A DNA stretch of 64,000 nucleotides from Gymnothorax reevesii (lineage: Eukaryota > Chordata > Actinopteri > Anguilliformes > Muraenidae): contig CM056583.1 of assembly GCA_029721435.1 (NCBI GenBank), positions 48,575,120 to 48,639,119 of the forward strand. The letters run 5' to 3'. The notes below the pieces were generated by a model, which saw only the letters and a program-made list of their open reading frames with translations, had not been told where the DNA came from and made no database searches. How positions within the stretch are numbered: the first letter of the stretch is position 1; every line of letters begins with the position of its first letter. A program made the position numbers and the translations under genes. Of this stretch, positions 39,291 through 52,625 are shown piece after piece.

Positions 39291-39689
39291 ATGAACATCA
39301 CTCTATGGAACACACCTATTCCTTACCACAGACCACAAATCCTCATTACCCATGCAGATCACCAGACATTTTGCATCATCTTCCCATATCACCTGTACAG
39401 TGAAACGCAACCGAGAGCCATGAATAATGAGAGGGTTTGTTTGAGTGTAACATACACACGATGTGCCATAGATGCAGGGCAGAGCTGCACACTTGTATTT
39501 GCATTTTGCTCTCACTGAGGGGAATTTGCCCCCATCATGGGTTCGACAGTTGATACTTTGAAGTCCCCCAGAGGGAATAACCTATTAATGAAAACCCTAA
39601 CCTCATGTATGGGGTTAGGTTTTATATCTTAATCCAACATCTTTTGCAGGGGGGTTCCTTTTAGATGCACTAGTGTACTTTGAGGACCC
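39291..39689. other. Unassigned intergenic stretch
   Basis: No gene is seen. GGACCCCTGG at its right end may be the end of a second hAT-like element that abuts the next one. Confidence 0.3.
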
Positions 39690-39905
39690 CTGGTTTAGAC
39701 AGACCTTTCCCAGAAAGGGCCAGTGTCGGTGCAGGCTTTCAATCTAACCATGCCGTTACACATCTGTTTCTACTAATAAGGGTCTTCACCAAAGACTCAA
39801 GGGGTTAATTAGTGATGTCAGGTGTGTGACTGCTGGGTTAGAATGAAAGTCTGCACCCTCACCGGCCCTTTCTGGGAAAGATTGAGGACCCCTGGTCTAA
39901 ACCAT
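39690..39905. mobile_element. hAT-like MITE with imperfect inverted arms
   Basis: The left arm CTTTCCCAGAAAGGGCCAGT, GTGCAGGCTTTCAATCTAAC and the reverse-complemented right arm CTTTCCCAGAAAGGGCCGGT, GTGCAGACTTTCATTCTAAC match closely. The right terminus is CAGGGGTCCTCAATC, a hAT-type end, while the left arm has lost that terminal segment. GGTTTAGAC flanks both sides in inverted orientation. A related fragment lies at 1669-1725. Confidence 0.6.
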
Positions 39906-39992
39906 GACATCCTTACATCATGGACCTGTATTATGCATTTACTGTTGGTATTGAGCACAAAATACAGAGTTAGCAGCTTTTTGAGTGTACAT

Positions 39993-40085
39993 GGGGTACG
40001 TTTTCCAAAAGCTCAGTTGCTAACTTACATAGTTGAAAGCATACACAATGGTTCAAACTGTGTAAATTGTTGGGAAACGTACCCC
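39993..40085. mobile_element. 93-bp hAT-like MITE
   Basis: The left end is GGGGTACGTTTTCCAAAAGC and the reverse-complemented right end is GGGGTACGTTTCCCAACAAT. The interior (TTGCTAACTTACATAG) matches a family I recall as common in fish. The target duplication has decayed. Confidence 0.6.
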
Positions 40086-42991
40086 TGGTCTCTGATGGAG
40101 TGCTATGTTCTCAGGTGGAGTTGAATCATCACTGGGTGTTTCACTCTGTGTGTCATTACATCAGCAGGACGATTGTTCCCCCACCTGTTCCACGATGGAA
40201 TGGGCCCTAACCTGCCCGTCGCCCTCTACATTTTCTGGTCGTGTTGCCAGTTTACCCTGAGACCTCCATCGCAGCATGGGACCTGCTGGCAAAGCAACTT
40301 AATGTTATCAGTGTGCCATTAACCTCGAGACAAACGGTGTTCCTTATCGGGTGCAGGAGAACTCCGATGGAATGCGGCGGCGATAATGCGTCGCCGAAAA
40401 GACCGAACGCACACAAGGGCCCCCGTCAATAAATCACCGATTCTCCATTGTAAACTCATGATGAAGATGCCTTTGAGGTGAAGCAAACAGTCGCTGTGTA
40501 GCTGTGTAAACGGTACGGGGCTGGTGCTCGGAGCCGGCCGTTTGCAGAGGTAGTGATTGTTTGCACGGGTACTGATAACCTCTCAGTGGGATTTTGCTGC
40601 TGTGTGAGCTCTGATACGAGGCCGGTGAACGGTGACTCATTTCTCTGGGCGCTTCGTGCTTCATTTTTTTTTAACCCGTTTGCGCAGAATACAAATTATG
40701 CCAATTTTTCTTTTGAGTGTGAGCCTATTTGGGCTTTATAACTTAGTATTTGCGGCACAGGGACTGTGGAAAATTATTCCAGTGAAGCAAGACATTTGGA
40801 AATCCAATTACAGAATTATTTAGGAATGAAATTTCGGAATTTACAGACACCGGCGTCTTATATCTGTGCAAAGGGGTTAAACTCATGGTTGGATGTTAAT
40901 CTGCCGTCTGTGTAGAATACGGTCTTCTTTTATGTAACCTTTCAACAGGGTGTTAGAGGCCTGATAACATGATGAAAAAATGTTTGATCAGGGATTAAAT
41001 ATTGCTTGAGTCAGTGAGTGCGTGCATTGTAACGAATCCGTTCAGTACCATTAATTATGTCGATTCAGTTGAGCAGAAGGTGGAGCCCCTGTGCTGAAAC
41101 CTTTCTGATGGCTTTTGCCTGCGGTTTTGACCTGTCAACATGGCTCTGGGTGTGGGTGAACAGACCAAGGCCTACCTGTGTTGCGGTCCACACATATTAA
41201 TAATTACCTCCTCGCTGCATGGCCTGTGGCACTGACGAAATGCAGATTTTGAAACACTATTACCTTTTGGCACAGTGATTCATTGAGAACGAGGAACTCA
41301 GAGAAGTCCCTGTGTAATGAGTTTTATAATAGGAAGTTTTCAGTTTCAAGGGAGAAAATGAGTCTCCCGTCTAATTTGGAAATTCACTCACGCCGATCGT
41401 ATGCCTCAATTTATTTCTGGTAGATGAGTGTTTACAATGTTTTTCTGCCTTGGGTGTCACACTGTTCCTGACATTAACTTAATTTTAAATTTCAATCTTT
41501 AAATCTTAAGTGTAGTATTTTGCCTTTATAGGTTTACTGAACAAACTTAGCTGCTCTAGCAAAACGATGGCTGTTCTGTTCTGATTTTTTTTTTCATTTT
41601 CTTTTTAAATATTTTAGGTTTAGATGTCAGCAATCAGGAGTTGGTTTTAGATGAGATAACATTTAAATGTATTTGCTAAAATGTAAGACTAGCAGAAAAA
41701 GCTCACCAGGACCCCACATTATTTGTATGTGCTGCTGGGATTTCCTGCTGGTCCCTGTCATCTCTCAATAGTGAAGGTTAAGAGCTCAGCTTTTGTGAAC
41801 ATACCAGGCCCTGGCTGGTGATACAAGGGGAGTTGAACCAGTCCATAGAAAATGACAGTACAGAATTGAATGTTCAGAGAAGTTTGTCCAACAATATGAG
41901 ACCAGTTTGTAAAACTAGTGAAATACAATCAGTGCTACTCACAGGCTCTGCTAGCCACTTCCCTATTCATTATGATTCATTGGGTTTGCAGCCTTGGTGT
42001 TTTGTTGGAGCCTAAACCTTCGGCTATTATGCAGTGTAAACCTCCAGTAACATTCTCATTGTGTTTTGACATTGAGCACAAACTGTTCTCATGGTTTTGG
42101 CTTTGTTAGAGCAGCCTTAGCGACGGATTGCACCTTCGCATAAACTCACTGTCAGCTCAGATTCAAATCGCAGCACACTGAGCGTTATTTACCGTATAAA
42201 AATGAAAAAAAAAATTTTTTTTGAAATGAAGAGAAAAAAGTAGTCAATGCAACATAATTTCTCATTTCATCTCAGTTCCCAGGTCTGAATTCAGCTCTTA
42301 TTAATTTTAATTGATGAGCCCAGGCCTTTTCTTCAGATGAAAATGTATGTTCAATACCAATCTGGCCCAGCCATGATGAGAAGTGCGCTCTGTCTCCTGC
42401 TTAACATAAGATGATGCCTGTCAGAGTTAAAGCCTTTGAGAGCGGGACTGTGAGAGGACTGCCCTGCTTTCTTATTGGAAATGCACATGCTTCTTGTGAT
42501 TTCTAGTGCATGAAAATTCTGTACATCACTGTGATAAGCCAAGATAAATTTAGGCTGTTTGAGCCATCACTCATGAGGACAGAGATTGTTTTTATCCATT
42601 AATTATTTTATTTTTGTTTGTTTCTTTGTTTTTTTAAAAAATATCATTGGTCTCATGCCTAATTAAATCATTAGCGCACATTGGATATTCATTCAAAATA
42701 TGTTTTACAGTGATTGACTGTAAAAAAAAAAAAAAAGAAAGAAATTGCTAAGCCATTGACAATGTCACCGATGAAACTGAAAACAATTCTTCCCAAGATT
42801 TATACCTCTTATCCCTGTGTTCAGCCACCTTTCTAATACTGTGAACACACTTTCGGGTATTTTGGGGCACCAAACTCATTTCACGAATTAGTTTTCCCCT
42901 TCGAGTCAGAGTGATTGATACTGGTCAGCAAGACATGTGTGGAAATTGATCCAGAGCGACTACAATCAAGCCTCGACTCCCTGGTCAGCCT

Positions 42992-43004
42992 GTTGCCTAG
43001 CAAC
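42992..43004. promoter_or_regulatory. Palindromic RFX X-box
   Basis: GTTGCCTAGCAAC is a perfect X-box palindrome of the type bound by RFX1-family proteins. It stands in non-repetitive intergenic DNA. Confidence 0.45.
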
Positions 43005-43109
43005 AGCAGACCTCAGTGGCCAACCAGTGCATCCAACATCCCTTGTCCCCATACTGGTCTCACAGTCACTGACCTCTAAGCCGTACATCAAAATGGAGGG
43101 AGGAGGGGT

Positions 43110-43142
43110 CTGTGTGTGTGTGTGCGTGTGTGTGTGTGTGTG
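43110..43142 (+). repeat. (GT)n microsatellite
   Basis: A GT run with one GC interruption. Confidence 0.9.
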
Positions 43143-46100
43143 TACGTTTGTGTTTCTATGTATTTGTACGGAAGTTGAGGTGTGTGTATGTGTGGGAGGG
43201 GGGGGGTTCCCACCTAATGTTCCCATTCATCTTTAACATCTGCCATCGATGCCCAATCTACTGTGGAGGGATCTGTCAATGGAATTTTTCACCAATAGCT
43301 GATGCCATTTTGACTGTCCCACAATGACTGCCTTCACCAGCACACCCTGATACACATTTGTCTTCTTTCCAATTATAAGGACGATGTTCTTTTCTGGAAG
43401 ATTGAAAAAAAAATCTGGCGAATGAAGCTAGAATTTCTGTCAGTATGATTAAATGCTAAACTGTGCGTCAGAAACAATTGCCACTTACAAATGCACTGCA
43501 GAGACCAAATGAAAAGAGGAGAAAAAGACCCAAAACATGATATATGCAAATACTACTCTTCAGACCCATTCAAATCTTTTTTCTTCAGCTACAATATCAT
43601 ATCATAGTTTACACACTAAGTCGCTGCCTAATGTGAGCAGTGAAATCGAGTAGTTTCTCTCGAAACATACCCTCATTGGCCTTGTGTTTACTAAATGCAG
43701 CAGTTCAGCCCTAGGTCATTAGTTAATTATGATTAGGAATTTGCTGCTAATTTCAAGAAGGTGTGTTTTGAGTTCTTACTGGTTCTAGAGGGTAAATTTT
43801 ATTTCTCTCGCAGTATTGTGGGGTTTCCATCAGCTATTAGTCCATGTTGCTGAGAAACGCAAATCCACTCTGCACTGAGTCTCTTATATGCTACTGTCTG
43901 TCACACCTCTGAAGAACAATATGGCCACAATATTCACTGAGAACAATGTGAAATGCCCTGACTGTTTTTAAACTCAGGACCTTGACAGTGTTTTGACTCA
44001 AATATGAATGGACTTTAGTGCTTTTACATCTGTACCAAAGGATATATGCAATGCTTCACCGTGGAAGTTTTTTTTTTTTTTTACATTAGTGGGGAATTGC
44101 GTCTTTCCCTGCCAAATAAACTATTTTGAACTGTCAGTCAATTAGAACATGCAAAGCAGTGTCTATTTTTGGCAGGCCTGTTTCCGCTGGTCTGACTCCC
44201 AGAGGGTGATCCAAGCCGCTCATTTGTAGAGAAGCACTGAGTGAGGCACTGCAGTGTCCACAGCTCTCTATGGGCTGTGTCATTTCCTGCCTCGTGACTG
44301 AGACCGTGGTGCCGCTTCCCAGCTACATAATTATGAAGCCATTGACAGTCTCTTAATTGCAATTATTAGTTGCCTCTTTTACGAGAAGTGTGCTGATTTA
44401 AACCAGGTTTTTGTTCATTTTTAAGGCAGTTGCGCAGAGAATTATTATTAACAATAATATGAAGATGTACTGCACGACACTGAGCATATGTTTGAGGATG
44501 ATGTTTACTTTTTCTGAAATGAGCTAAACACAACCACACAAGGAAATTTTTCCTCCAAATGACCATGACCATTTTTCCTCCTTGAACAAATTGTGCCTCT
44601 GTAATATCAACATATTCAATTAATTTCAGTGATAGGTGAGCAAGGCGTTACATTCATGAAGCACACTTGCTGAAAACCATTATTCAAGTCAGAACAAAAT
44701 TATGCTGCACTTTAATGGAATCAAGAGCTGCAATTATGCACTGTATACGTACAGTAATTCCTGATTACGATATAGTCCGTATTAATAGGGTTTTACAGAT
44801 ACATAGACGGAACCAGAAGCAATAAAGAATGACCTGCACTTACATGCTAAAAAATAGAAGGTTTTTGGAAATCTCTGCGATCGCGTCGCGCTTGACTGTC
44901 TTAGCGCCTGTGGGGAGGAGAAGTGCGAAGCGGCGAAAACAAATCGTGATCCTGCGTGTTACCAATTTGGCTTGAAAGCTGTTTGGCCAGGTCATTAACC
45001 CAAATCGTCTAATGGACAATTCATGGCAATTTGATTGCCCCCTGTTCTTCCAGCCCATTGAGCACCGAGTCCATTTGACAGATGCGCCGGAGCGTGGACA
45101 GCCCTAATGCAGCTTCTGGGCTTCAGGGGAGCCTCATATGGTCAGGACCGAGAGGGAGGTTGAGGTCCAGTGCCGTCCAACCTCCATTCTCGTGCTCGGC
45201 CCCGATACGGTGACTGTGCCTTTATTTAACACCCGTGCCATTTGCCCAGTAAATTCTGAAATGCTCTACATATGGGCTCCCCAGTGCCTTTTAAAAAAAC
45301 CCAATTTAAAATTGCAGTAAAACGGCCCTTCTCTTGAGGTGGAGAACCTATATTGTATTGATTATTGCCCTGATAGTAATTGTTGTGATGATTGTATTCT
45401 TAAAAAAAACTCCTGTCTTACTTCTTCCTCTGTTTGCAAAAACATGATTATTCTGATTTTATTCACCAAGGTGTATTTGCTAAGTGTTAAACCTGATGAG
45501 ATAGTTGAGATGCGCTCTTGTTTTTTGAGGCAACTCTTGTGCTGATTCTTTTTTGTACCTCTGTAAGTGCAATTAAGAGCATTTGGTCTTTGGCCGACCT
45601 ACATTGATGACATGGTCATTCTTGATATCGTAACAGCTCAGTATTGCCCCCCGATTTACTGCTTGCCCAGAAAAGAAAAAGCTGCCTCTAAAAAAGTCTT
45701 TTGTTGGATTTTAATGTAGTATACGTATTTCCAGCCTTCAGTCTGCTTTATACTCGCAGTGAGGACTTTGTGATATTTGTGTAGAATAACATTTGTTTAG
45801 TTTGAGTCTATTCTACCAGTTGATCACTGTCTCTACTGGCCAATAATTGACTCTTTGAAGAGTAGGTTTCTTTGGAGTGCTTTTTCCCCCCATAAAATTC
45901 TCAGTCAATATTTGTAAATTGAAATGCATTCCATTTCAATGTTACATCATAAATACAGTCTGGTTACATATTTTGTCCTTGACACTGAAATAGATGAATG
46001 AGAATTAAATATTTTACTCCCAATCAGGTTTGGATTTGGATTTTTAAAGGTGGTACAGTGAGTCAGTGTGAAGGTGCAGAGGGGCAGTTTGAGGAGTTGG

Positions 46101-46149
46101 TTCACAAGCCTCTATTTGCTTGACTAGTTTCTCGAGGGCTCCTTCATTG

Positions 46150-47640
46150 GCCTGACTTTGTTATGCATTCAGGAAGGAAAACACTAGGAACTCAGAAACC
46201 TCGGAACTGGACTCGGGAAACACAAAAACAATGAGACAAGGGGGAGAGACGCCAAATGCGGGGGATCCAAAATAATTTATTAAATAAACTAAACTAGAAA
46301 GGGGGAAAAACGGGGCACTCTGGCCAACAGAGACACCGTGCTACTGCACTGAAAGGGAAAGAACTCAGGAATCAAAACTATGGGAAACACTAAGGGGCAG
46401 ACTCGGGGCAACTCGGAAGGGACAGGGGCAACTCGGACAAGACAGGGGCAATACAGGACAGAGGGAGCTCGGGACTGGGGGGGGGGATCTCGGGACTGGG
46501 GGGGATCTCGGGACAACGGAGGCTGGAGACGTCAGGAAGAGGGCAGGCACAGGACGAGAAGGGCACAGCGGGCAGATGGTTGGCTCGGAGAGCACAGCTG
46601 GCAGGAGAAGGCGTGGAGAGACATTGGGGGGGCAGACTTGGTCGACAGGAACATCTTGGGGGTCGGGAGACGACTGGAATACTTGAGGCTCAGGAGACGA
46701 CTGGAACACTAGGGGCTCGAGAGACATTAGGGGGCACCAGGAGGCTTGGAGACAACAGGCCGGGCGGACAGGACTGAACGGCACAGCTGGCAGACTGGCA
46801 CAGCTGGCGAGAGAAGGCTCTGGAAACAGCAGGCGGGGGGCAGACTCAGACAGACTGGAGCGGAAAACGGCAGGCAGGGCAGGCTGGGCTGGGTCATGAG
46901 GCTGATAGAGAACACAGAGAAGATTATGGGGACCAGAGGGAACGTGCACAGGGGCAAGGAGTGGTGAGGTGCGGGCGAAGTCAGATCTGCAAGACTGCAG
47001 AATCTGAGGACCTTTATAGGGCAGGGGCACGGACAGACACAGGTGCTGGAACTTAATATAATTAACAAGGGGTGGAACATGAGGGAAACCTAATTACATG
47101 AGACAGATTAACATTAACACACAGACGAGGATCACAAGACAATCCCAAAGACGGGATAAATAAACTAAATAAAAATTTCACAGTGAATAGAAAGAGACAG
47201 GACAGATAAGATAAATGCAGAAGGTTCTGCAGGAAAACACAGCAAAGCCAGTGAAAGAAAAGCAAGAGGCGGAGACTAGAACAGGGCGAATGCTGAGAGA
47301 TCATTAGTCAATTAGTAAGTGCAGCTATACAATCCCGGGTGCTCGTTTGTAGGTTAGTCTATTATACAATGTTAGTTTGGTTAGTAAATTCTTGAAAATA
47401 ACAAACTGTTTGTAGGGGTTAGTAATATAGAAAAGCAAGGGGAAATTAGTAAACGAGAAAGGAAGGAAGGCAGAAACCCAGAATCCATTAAATCACCCGA
47501 AATAGTGTCACAATCAATTAAGACAGAAAACTGCTACAAACAATGACGCGACCGGGGAGAAAGCAAAGACAGTACATGGGTAAGACATGGACTGGAATAA
47601 CACAGGAGAGGAATGAAATGTGAACACTAAGACATGGACT
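46150..47640 (-). mobile_element. Retroelement-like block with Pro/Ser-rich ORF
   Basis: The + strand is strongly A/G-rich, with repeated GGGACAGGGGCAACTCGG-like phrases. The minus strand has a 221-codon ORF (47030-46365) rich in Pro, Ser, Cys and Leu, with FQSSPEPQVFQSSPDPQ-type repeats. The minus-strand end ATTTAATAAATTATTTTGGA at about 46270 looks like a polyadenylation region. I recall similar Pro-rich tails in fish retrotransposons but cannot name a family. It is not a host gene that I recognise. Confidence 0.35.
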
Positions 47641-48885
47641 AAAAACCAACATCACAAAAATAATAAAAACCTAAAATTGACTAACCAAACACACAGACCC
47701 ACAGAACACAACAGACTTGCTCCTGAGTATGAAGACAATTTCTTTAATCCAAGCAAGGATACAATAATCTATTTCTATTGCTGTATCTCTGATTGTGGCT
47801 AAACTGGTTTGAAAAGGCACAGTTTCTGAGTAACAACAAAATTCATAGAGTTTATAGTTAGAAGGGTCCCTTAGCCTATCCAGAAGTGCTACTTTATACA
47901 GAAGATAGCAGAGGCTATAATTCTACAGCAGTGCTTATAGGCCTTTCTTTGTTCTTTTGTTCTTGTTTTTTTTTGCTTTTATTTAGAAAAATTGGAAGAA
48001 GAGAGGGCAGGAGATGAAAGGCATGACATCTCAGAAGGTGCGATGGCGGGGCTCAAGCTATTCTGGAATCTGCCACAGGTCTTGCCTAAAACAATGTTTG
48101 ACAACTTGAGAATAAAGCATTGTGGTCCCGCCAAGTTCAAAGCTCCTGCCATTTAAAGCTTCCACCAATATAAAAATTGGACAAGCATGACAGGCACAGT
48201 ATCCATGTTAGTTAAGTACCATAAGTCTGCATATCTCAAAGATAAAGCTTGGGAGGTTTTTAAGAGTGTGGCTTTAAAGCAGGTGGGAGAGGTTCATGTT
48301 TTAGTTACTGCATACAGTATGTCATGATCCAGACAAGAAACCAGATGCAGAGTAAGGGTACAATCTAATGAAGGGATTTATTGATAGGTATATGGTAATG
48401 ACTGAGTGGGATGGAGCCCAGGGTAGAATGAGGACAGTTCAGTTCAGATTGTAGGTGGGCTGGGGAAAGGGGCATATCCGTGCCGCCCAGTGGTATCCCG
48501 GGGCAGAAGCAAGGTGGTGATCACCCTCGCCAAAGCTGAACTGTCTGACGGGGGGACCCAAGAGTTCATCAGGAAAGCAGGCCTGATCCTGAAGACTGCT
48601 GAAGACTTGGGTGGTGTTCCTAATAAACTGGGCGGAGGAACAAACTGGAAAGTGAGGTGGAGAGGAAAGTGGTTCCCGTCCTAGAGACTGTGAAACAGGC
48701 TTGGGAGTGAGATCCTTTTAATTAGAATAAGAGGATATGGTCTGGTTGCTTTAATGGCGTACAGCAAGTACAATTCAACAACCCTGCAAAACCCGAAGTA
48801 AGGTTTTTTTACACAATGGAAACACATGGCTGTGGGGCACACAAATGCATTACACCTGTAGGGGGAGGCACACAAGACGTTAAAT
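47641..48885. other. Intergenic DNA, partly repeat-like
   Basis: From 48320 to 48720 the text (TGTCATGATCCAGACAAG at its start) resembles flanks of fish retroelements. The rest holds nothing recognisable. Confidence 0.35.
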
Positions 48886-49195
48886 CAGGGGTGAGCAATT
48901 CTGGTCCTGGAGGGCTGGTATGTATGCAGGTTTTTGTTGGTATCGATTACCCTGACTAACTGAGCTAATGGGTCGTACACAGAAATATAGATTTGTGCGT
49001 AGATTGGATCTAAGAAAAATGTTTTATGAAGGGAGACAAGAACAGTCCTTGGTGGTCATTCGTGATAATTTTGAGAAATGCACCAGAAACGTCAGATTTC
49101 ATAAATAGTTTGGCTTATCAAGATAATTAACCAATTAAAGGCCGGAAATTGGCGTGAAAACCTGGAACAGATACAGCCCTTGTTGCCCACCTCTG
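48886..49195. mobile_element. 310-bp hAT-like MITE
   Basis: The left end is CAGGGGTGAGCAATTCTGGT followed by CCTGGAGGGCTGGTATG. The reverse-complemented right end is CAGAGGTGGGCAACAAGGGC. Flanking octamers CGTTAAAT and CACTAAAC agree at 5 of 8 bases, fitting a decayed 8-bp duplication. The family is very common in fish as I recall. Confidence 0.7.
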
Positions 49196-49203
49196 CACTA
49201 AAC

Positions 49204-50509
49204 CACTGATATGAGACAAAGCTAAAATTCTAACAGATTGCAGGATGGGAGAAGGAACAATAGGAATTCACATGAGGGTTGTGACAGTATGTTTATATGG
49301 TGCTATCTTATTAGCTTGTTTTTAATCATGTGTGACTGTTTGTTTTTTTTGACCTTCCTGTCAGATTGACATGCGTGTGTGTGTGTGTGGGGGGGGATCC
49401 TTACAGTATATCACAGGGATTATTGCGGGCCCACCAATCCTTTCAATAAGCGTCATTGTTTTGCTGCTTTGTTTATCTTCTGAACTTATTTCGTGCATAA
49501 TTTAGCAAATGCTCTTATCCAGGGTGATTTGGATCACTTGGCTCATTTTACAGGGTCCATTTGTTCAGTTAAAAGTGTACTTATGTGATTTGGATACCTT
49601 AGGCAAGGATATGGCTTGTATTGCCTCACCAAGGAATCTAACCGGCACTTTCATAATTACAGGATTATTCTCTGCTGACCTGTCAGTAATATCACTGCCA
49701 CTCCCTTGAGTGTGTGGTTCAATTAATTGCTTCGCACCATATATTGGGAGAGTTGAGCTTTGTGCTTTTTTTAGGATTTTGATCTATCGTAATTCTGGTG
49801 CTGAATGAAAAATGAATTGTGGTAGTGAATACATTGAGTGTATGCAATGGTGTGATCCACCCAAAGATGACTCCACTCCCTTCCTTATGTATGTAAGAGA
49901 GCATTCGGTATTTCATTACTTCCTATATCTGTTCCCTGGTGAGAAGTCATAATATAACCACATCCATAAAACTAAAAGAGTGCTGAGTTTTGGTTTTTGG
50001 TTTGGCTTTTGGTTTGGTGCTTTCCACCCGCTGACAAAAAATAAATAAATAAATAAAAAAAGTGAAATATGCATCTCATCCCCAGCAGTTTTTGAAAAGT
50101 AGGTGACACCACCAGGGCTTGCTTGTGCCCATCAAAGTAACACCGAGGTGGAAAAAAATGAAATTGTTTTGATTTTTGATTCCATTTTTAGAGGAATTTC
50201 CTGTTTTTAACATGTTAAATTGAAATTGGGCATTGATTGGGTACATACAGAACTACAAACTTACTGAGAAATGGAAAAAGAACTGAGAAAGTACTTTCTA
50301 TAAACTGATGTCATAAAAATGTTCAGCTTTATGAGACCTTGGGCTCTATTTTTCTGTCTTTGAAAATGGAAACGCATGCGGCGGCAACTTTATGAACAAT
50401 TTGTCTATTGCAAATGGCATAATTATTGCCTTTGCATACTTTGGTAGTTTTGTGCTGTCAAATAAAAGCATTTGCATCTCAATGTGCATTAGTGCAAATG
50501 ATCTAGGCA
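49204..50509. other. Intergenic DNA
   Basis: No gene is seen. A short (AAAT)n tract lies at 50038-50060. GGGCTCTATTTTTCTG at 50341 resembles the end of a fish DNA transposon and may be the outer left boundary of the next element. Confidence 0.35.
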
Positions 50510-51880
50510 CAGGTTGCAGCCCGCAGAATGGGGTAGGGTTGAACATTGAGCATTTATGAACTACTAACCTGGTAAGATTGGTTTAATTGTTGAATATAAT
50601 CCCACCCAACCTTTATGGTTTGATTGTCTTAACTGTTGAATTTGGGTGAGGTGGAATTATGAAATGTTGTTTATGTTGATCTGGATTTGGGTTTGGGTGG
50701 GATTAAATTAAAAGAAGAAAAGGACCTACTGGCGTGCTTGGTATGCATTTTTAGCGTCCAGTGTTTGGCCACAAACTGTCTGTTTCATAATTTCAATGTA
50801 ATAGTACTTTAAACCATTAATTCACTAGTTAAACATCCAGAATATACACCTCATAAATGGACCATTTAGACATTGTTTGGATAATGCTACCATAATTAGA
50901 AAGTTCTTGCTACTGAAAGCTTATTTCACAGCTGGCTACCATGAGCTAGCTAGCTAACATATAGGACATAAAAATGAATGGGGAGCGATGAATAGCAATT
51001 ATTTAGCTTTGGCCTGTGAGAATTGCAAAATTATATTAGCAAACTCTTGCTAGCTAAATTTTGCTTGCTAGTTTGCTGGTGACCTAGATTTAATGCTAGC
51101 CAATGTAAGCCAACCATGCTTGACTATTGATATATACGTAACTTGATAACTATCTATGTCAGCTAGTTTTGTAGAATATATAGTAACTACCTAATCTGCT
51201 GACCCATTTAACTGTGTTGCTCTTTAAGCTTTGGTTGATAGCATAGTTCTGTCTGATGCAAAGCAAGAAGGCTATATATAGTTTTTAGTTTCCTTGATGT
51301 GTACCTGATCTCTTTCATTGGGATCCAAGAGGATCATGAGACATGTATTTTTCAGGGGGTTAGCATCTCAGCAAACAAAATCACACTTTGAATTATAGTT
51401 GACTACAGTCTAGAGAAACAACATATATGGTTGCTTGGGGATATAATGCAAACTCTCAAAATCAATGGCAGCCACAAAATAATTGAAAGAAATTTGAAAG
51501 TGAATTTTTAAAAATGTCAATGGCTGAAATTGACTGGAAGTTTGACTTCTGACACCAGTGTGACATAGGCAGGATTTGACTGGCAGTTGCCGAGAAGTAA
51601 AAAATGGGCTCCGCCCAACTGTGTTGTGAAAAAAGTGTTAATGTTCGCAAGTCGAATGGCACCATTAACACTGCAGCATTCTACTTAATTACAGACGAGG
51701 TACTCAAAGCTCAGTTTGCATCCAATCATAACTGATGTTTACCCAGCCAAAATTTGACATGCAAACCAATCAAACCATGGAGAATGGGATAAAATACAGC
51801 AGCAGAACCAATCAAACTCTTGTGGGTGGGATTAAACATTTGATGTTAAACCCCATCCCATTCTGCAGTCTGCAACCAGG
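50510..51880. mobile_element. Element defined by long imperfect inverted repeats (about 1.4 kb)
   Basis: The left arm reads GGTTGCAGCCCGCAGAATGG, then AATCCCACCC and ATGGTTTGATTG. The right arm (51725-51880), reverse-complemented, reads GGTTGCAGACTGCAGAATGG, then AATCCCACCC and ATGGTTTGATTGG. The arms are about 140 bp. The interior is AT-rich with a GCTAGC cluster at 50930-51190 and has no transposase. True ends may lie further out (about 50340 and 52030). Confidence 0.55.
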
Positions 51881-52199
51881 TTCTCCTCTATTAGAGCATG
51901 AGTCAGTGAATAAAACTGGTGCTACACAAGCCTTATGTCATGAACCTCATTTTAATTTTGACTCATCCAGACCATCTTTATGCAGACACTTTCACTGTAT
52001 GGTAGTTTCACGAGACTGAATCCCATCTAGCAGAGCCGTTCGCAAATAAACACATATCGTTTACATTGTTCCTATTTTTTTCCACCTTTTTAATTTTCAC
52101 TTTTGCTATGTAGCCTATGTATAAAGTTGCTATGTATAAATAATGCCTACAAAATAGTGCTGGTAGAGGATTAAGGGGTATTTTTAAAAATGAATATTG

Positions 52200-52625
52200 T
52201 CTTTATGTGGGAGGGGGATACAAACTTGGGTGGCTCTCGGAGAGCGCAGACCTCTGCCAAGGCCAAAAGTTCACTCTTGTGATAAATAAATCTGCAAGTG
52301 CAGCCACCATATTTCTGCAATTAAGTTTTGTCACTATTGAACTTTTCTACCATCCACTGGATTTTAGATGTTTGCCATCTATTCCTTCTTGTTGCCCAAA
52401 TGCTGTATCTTGTAATGAAATCTTGTTAACAAAAATGAAAAATAATTTGTGTGACTGCCCTAAGATTCGGATCTGCTCGAAAATTTAACGGGTTCCTTTT
52501 TAGCCCATGGTACACCCTTCCGCCAAGTCTCGTGAAAACTGGGCCAGTATTTTTTTCTTTAATCCTACTGCTAACTATCTAACAAACCAACGAACACGAG
52601 CAATCAAATAACCCCCTTATAATAA
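52200..52625 (+). repeat. Common fish interspersed repeat, degraded
   Basis: It includes GAGAGCGCAGACCTCTGCCA near its start, TTTTTAGCCCATGGTACACC and CTTCCGCCAAGTCTCGTGAA. It ends in AACAAACCAACGAACACGAG, CAATCAAATAACCCCC. These phrases recur in teleost genomes from memory, probably as a non-LTR retrotransposon 3' end. Confidence 0.5.

Larger units (their letters stand above)
40086..46149. other. Gene-poor intergenic DNA, few recognisable repeats
   Basis: No gene is recognisable. There is a TG tract at 43110-43142 and an X-box at 42992-43004. The patches 40180-40640, 41030-41400 and 44860-45260 are GC-richer, low in repeats and may be conserved noncoding DNA. Confidence 0.45.
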
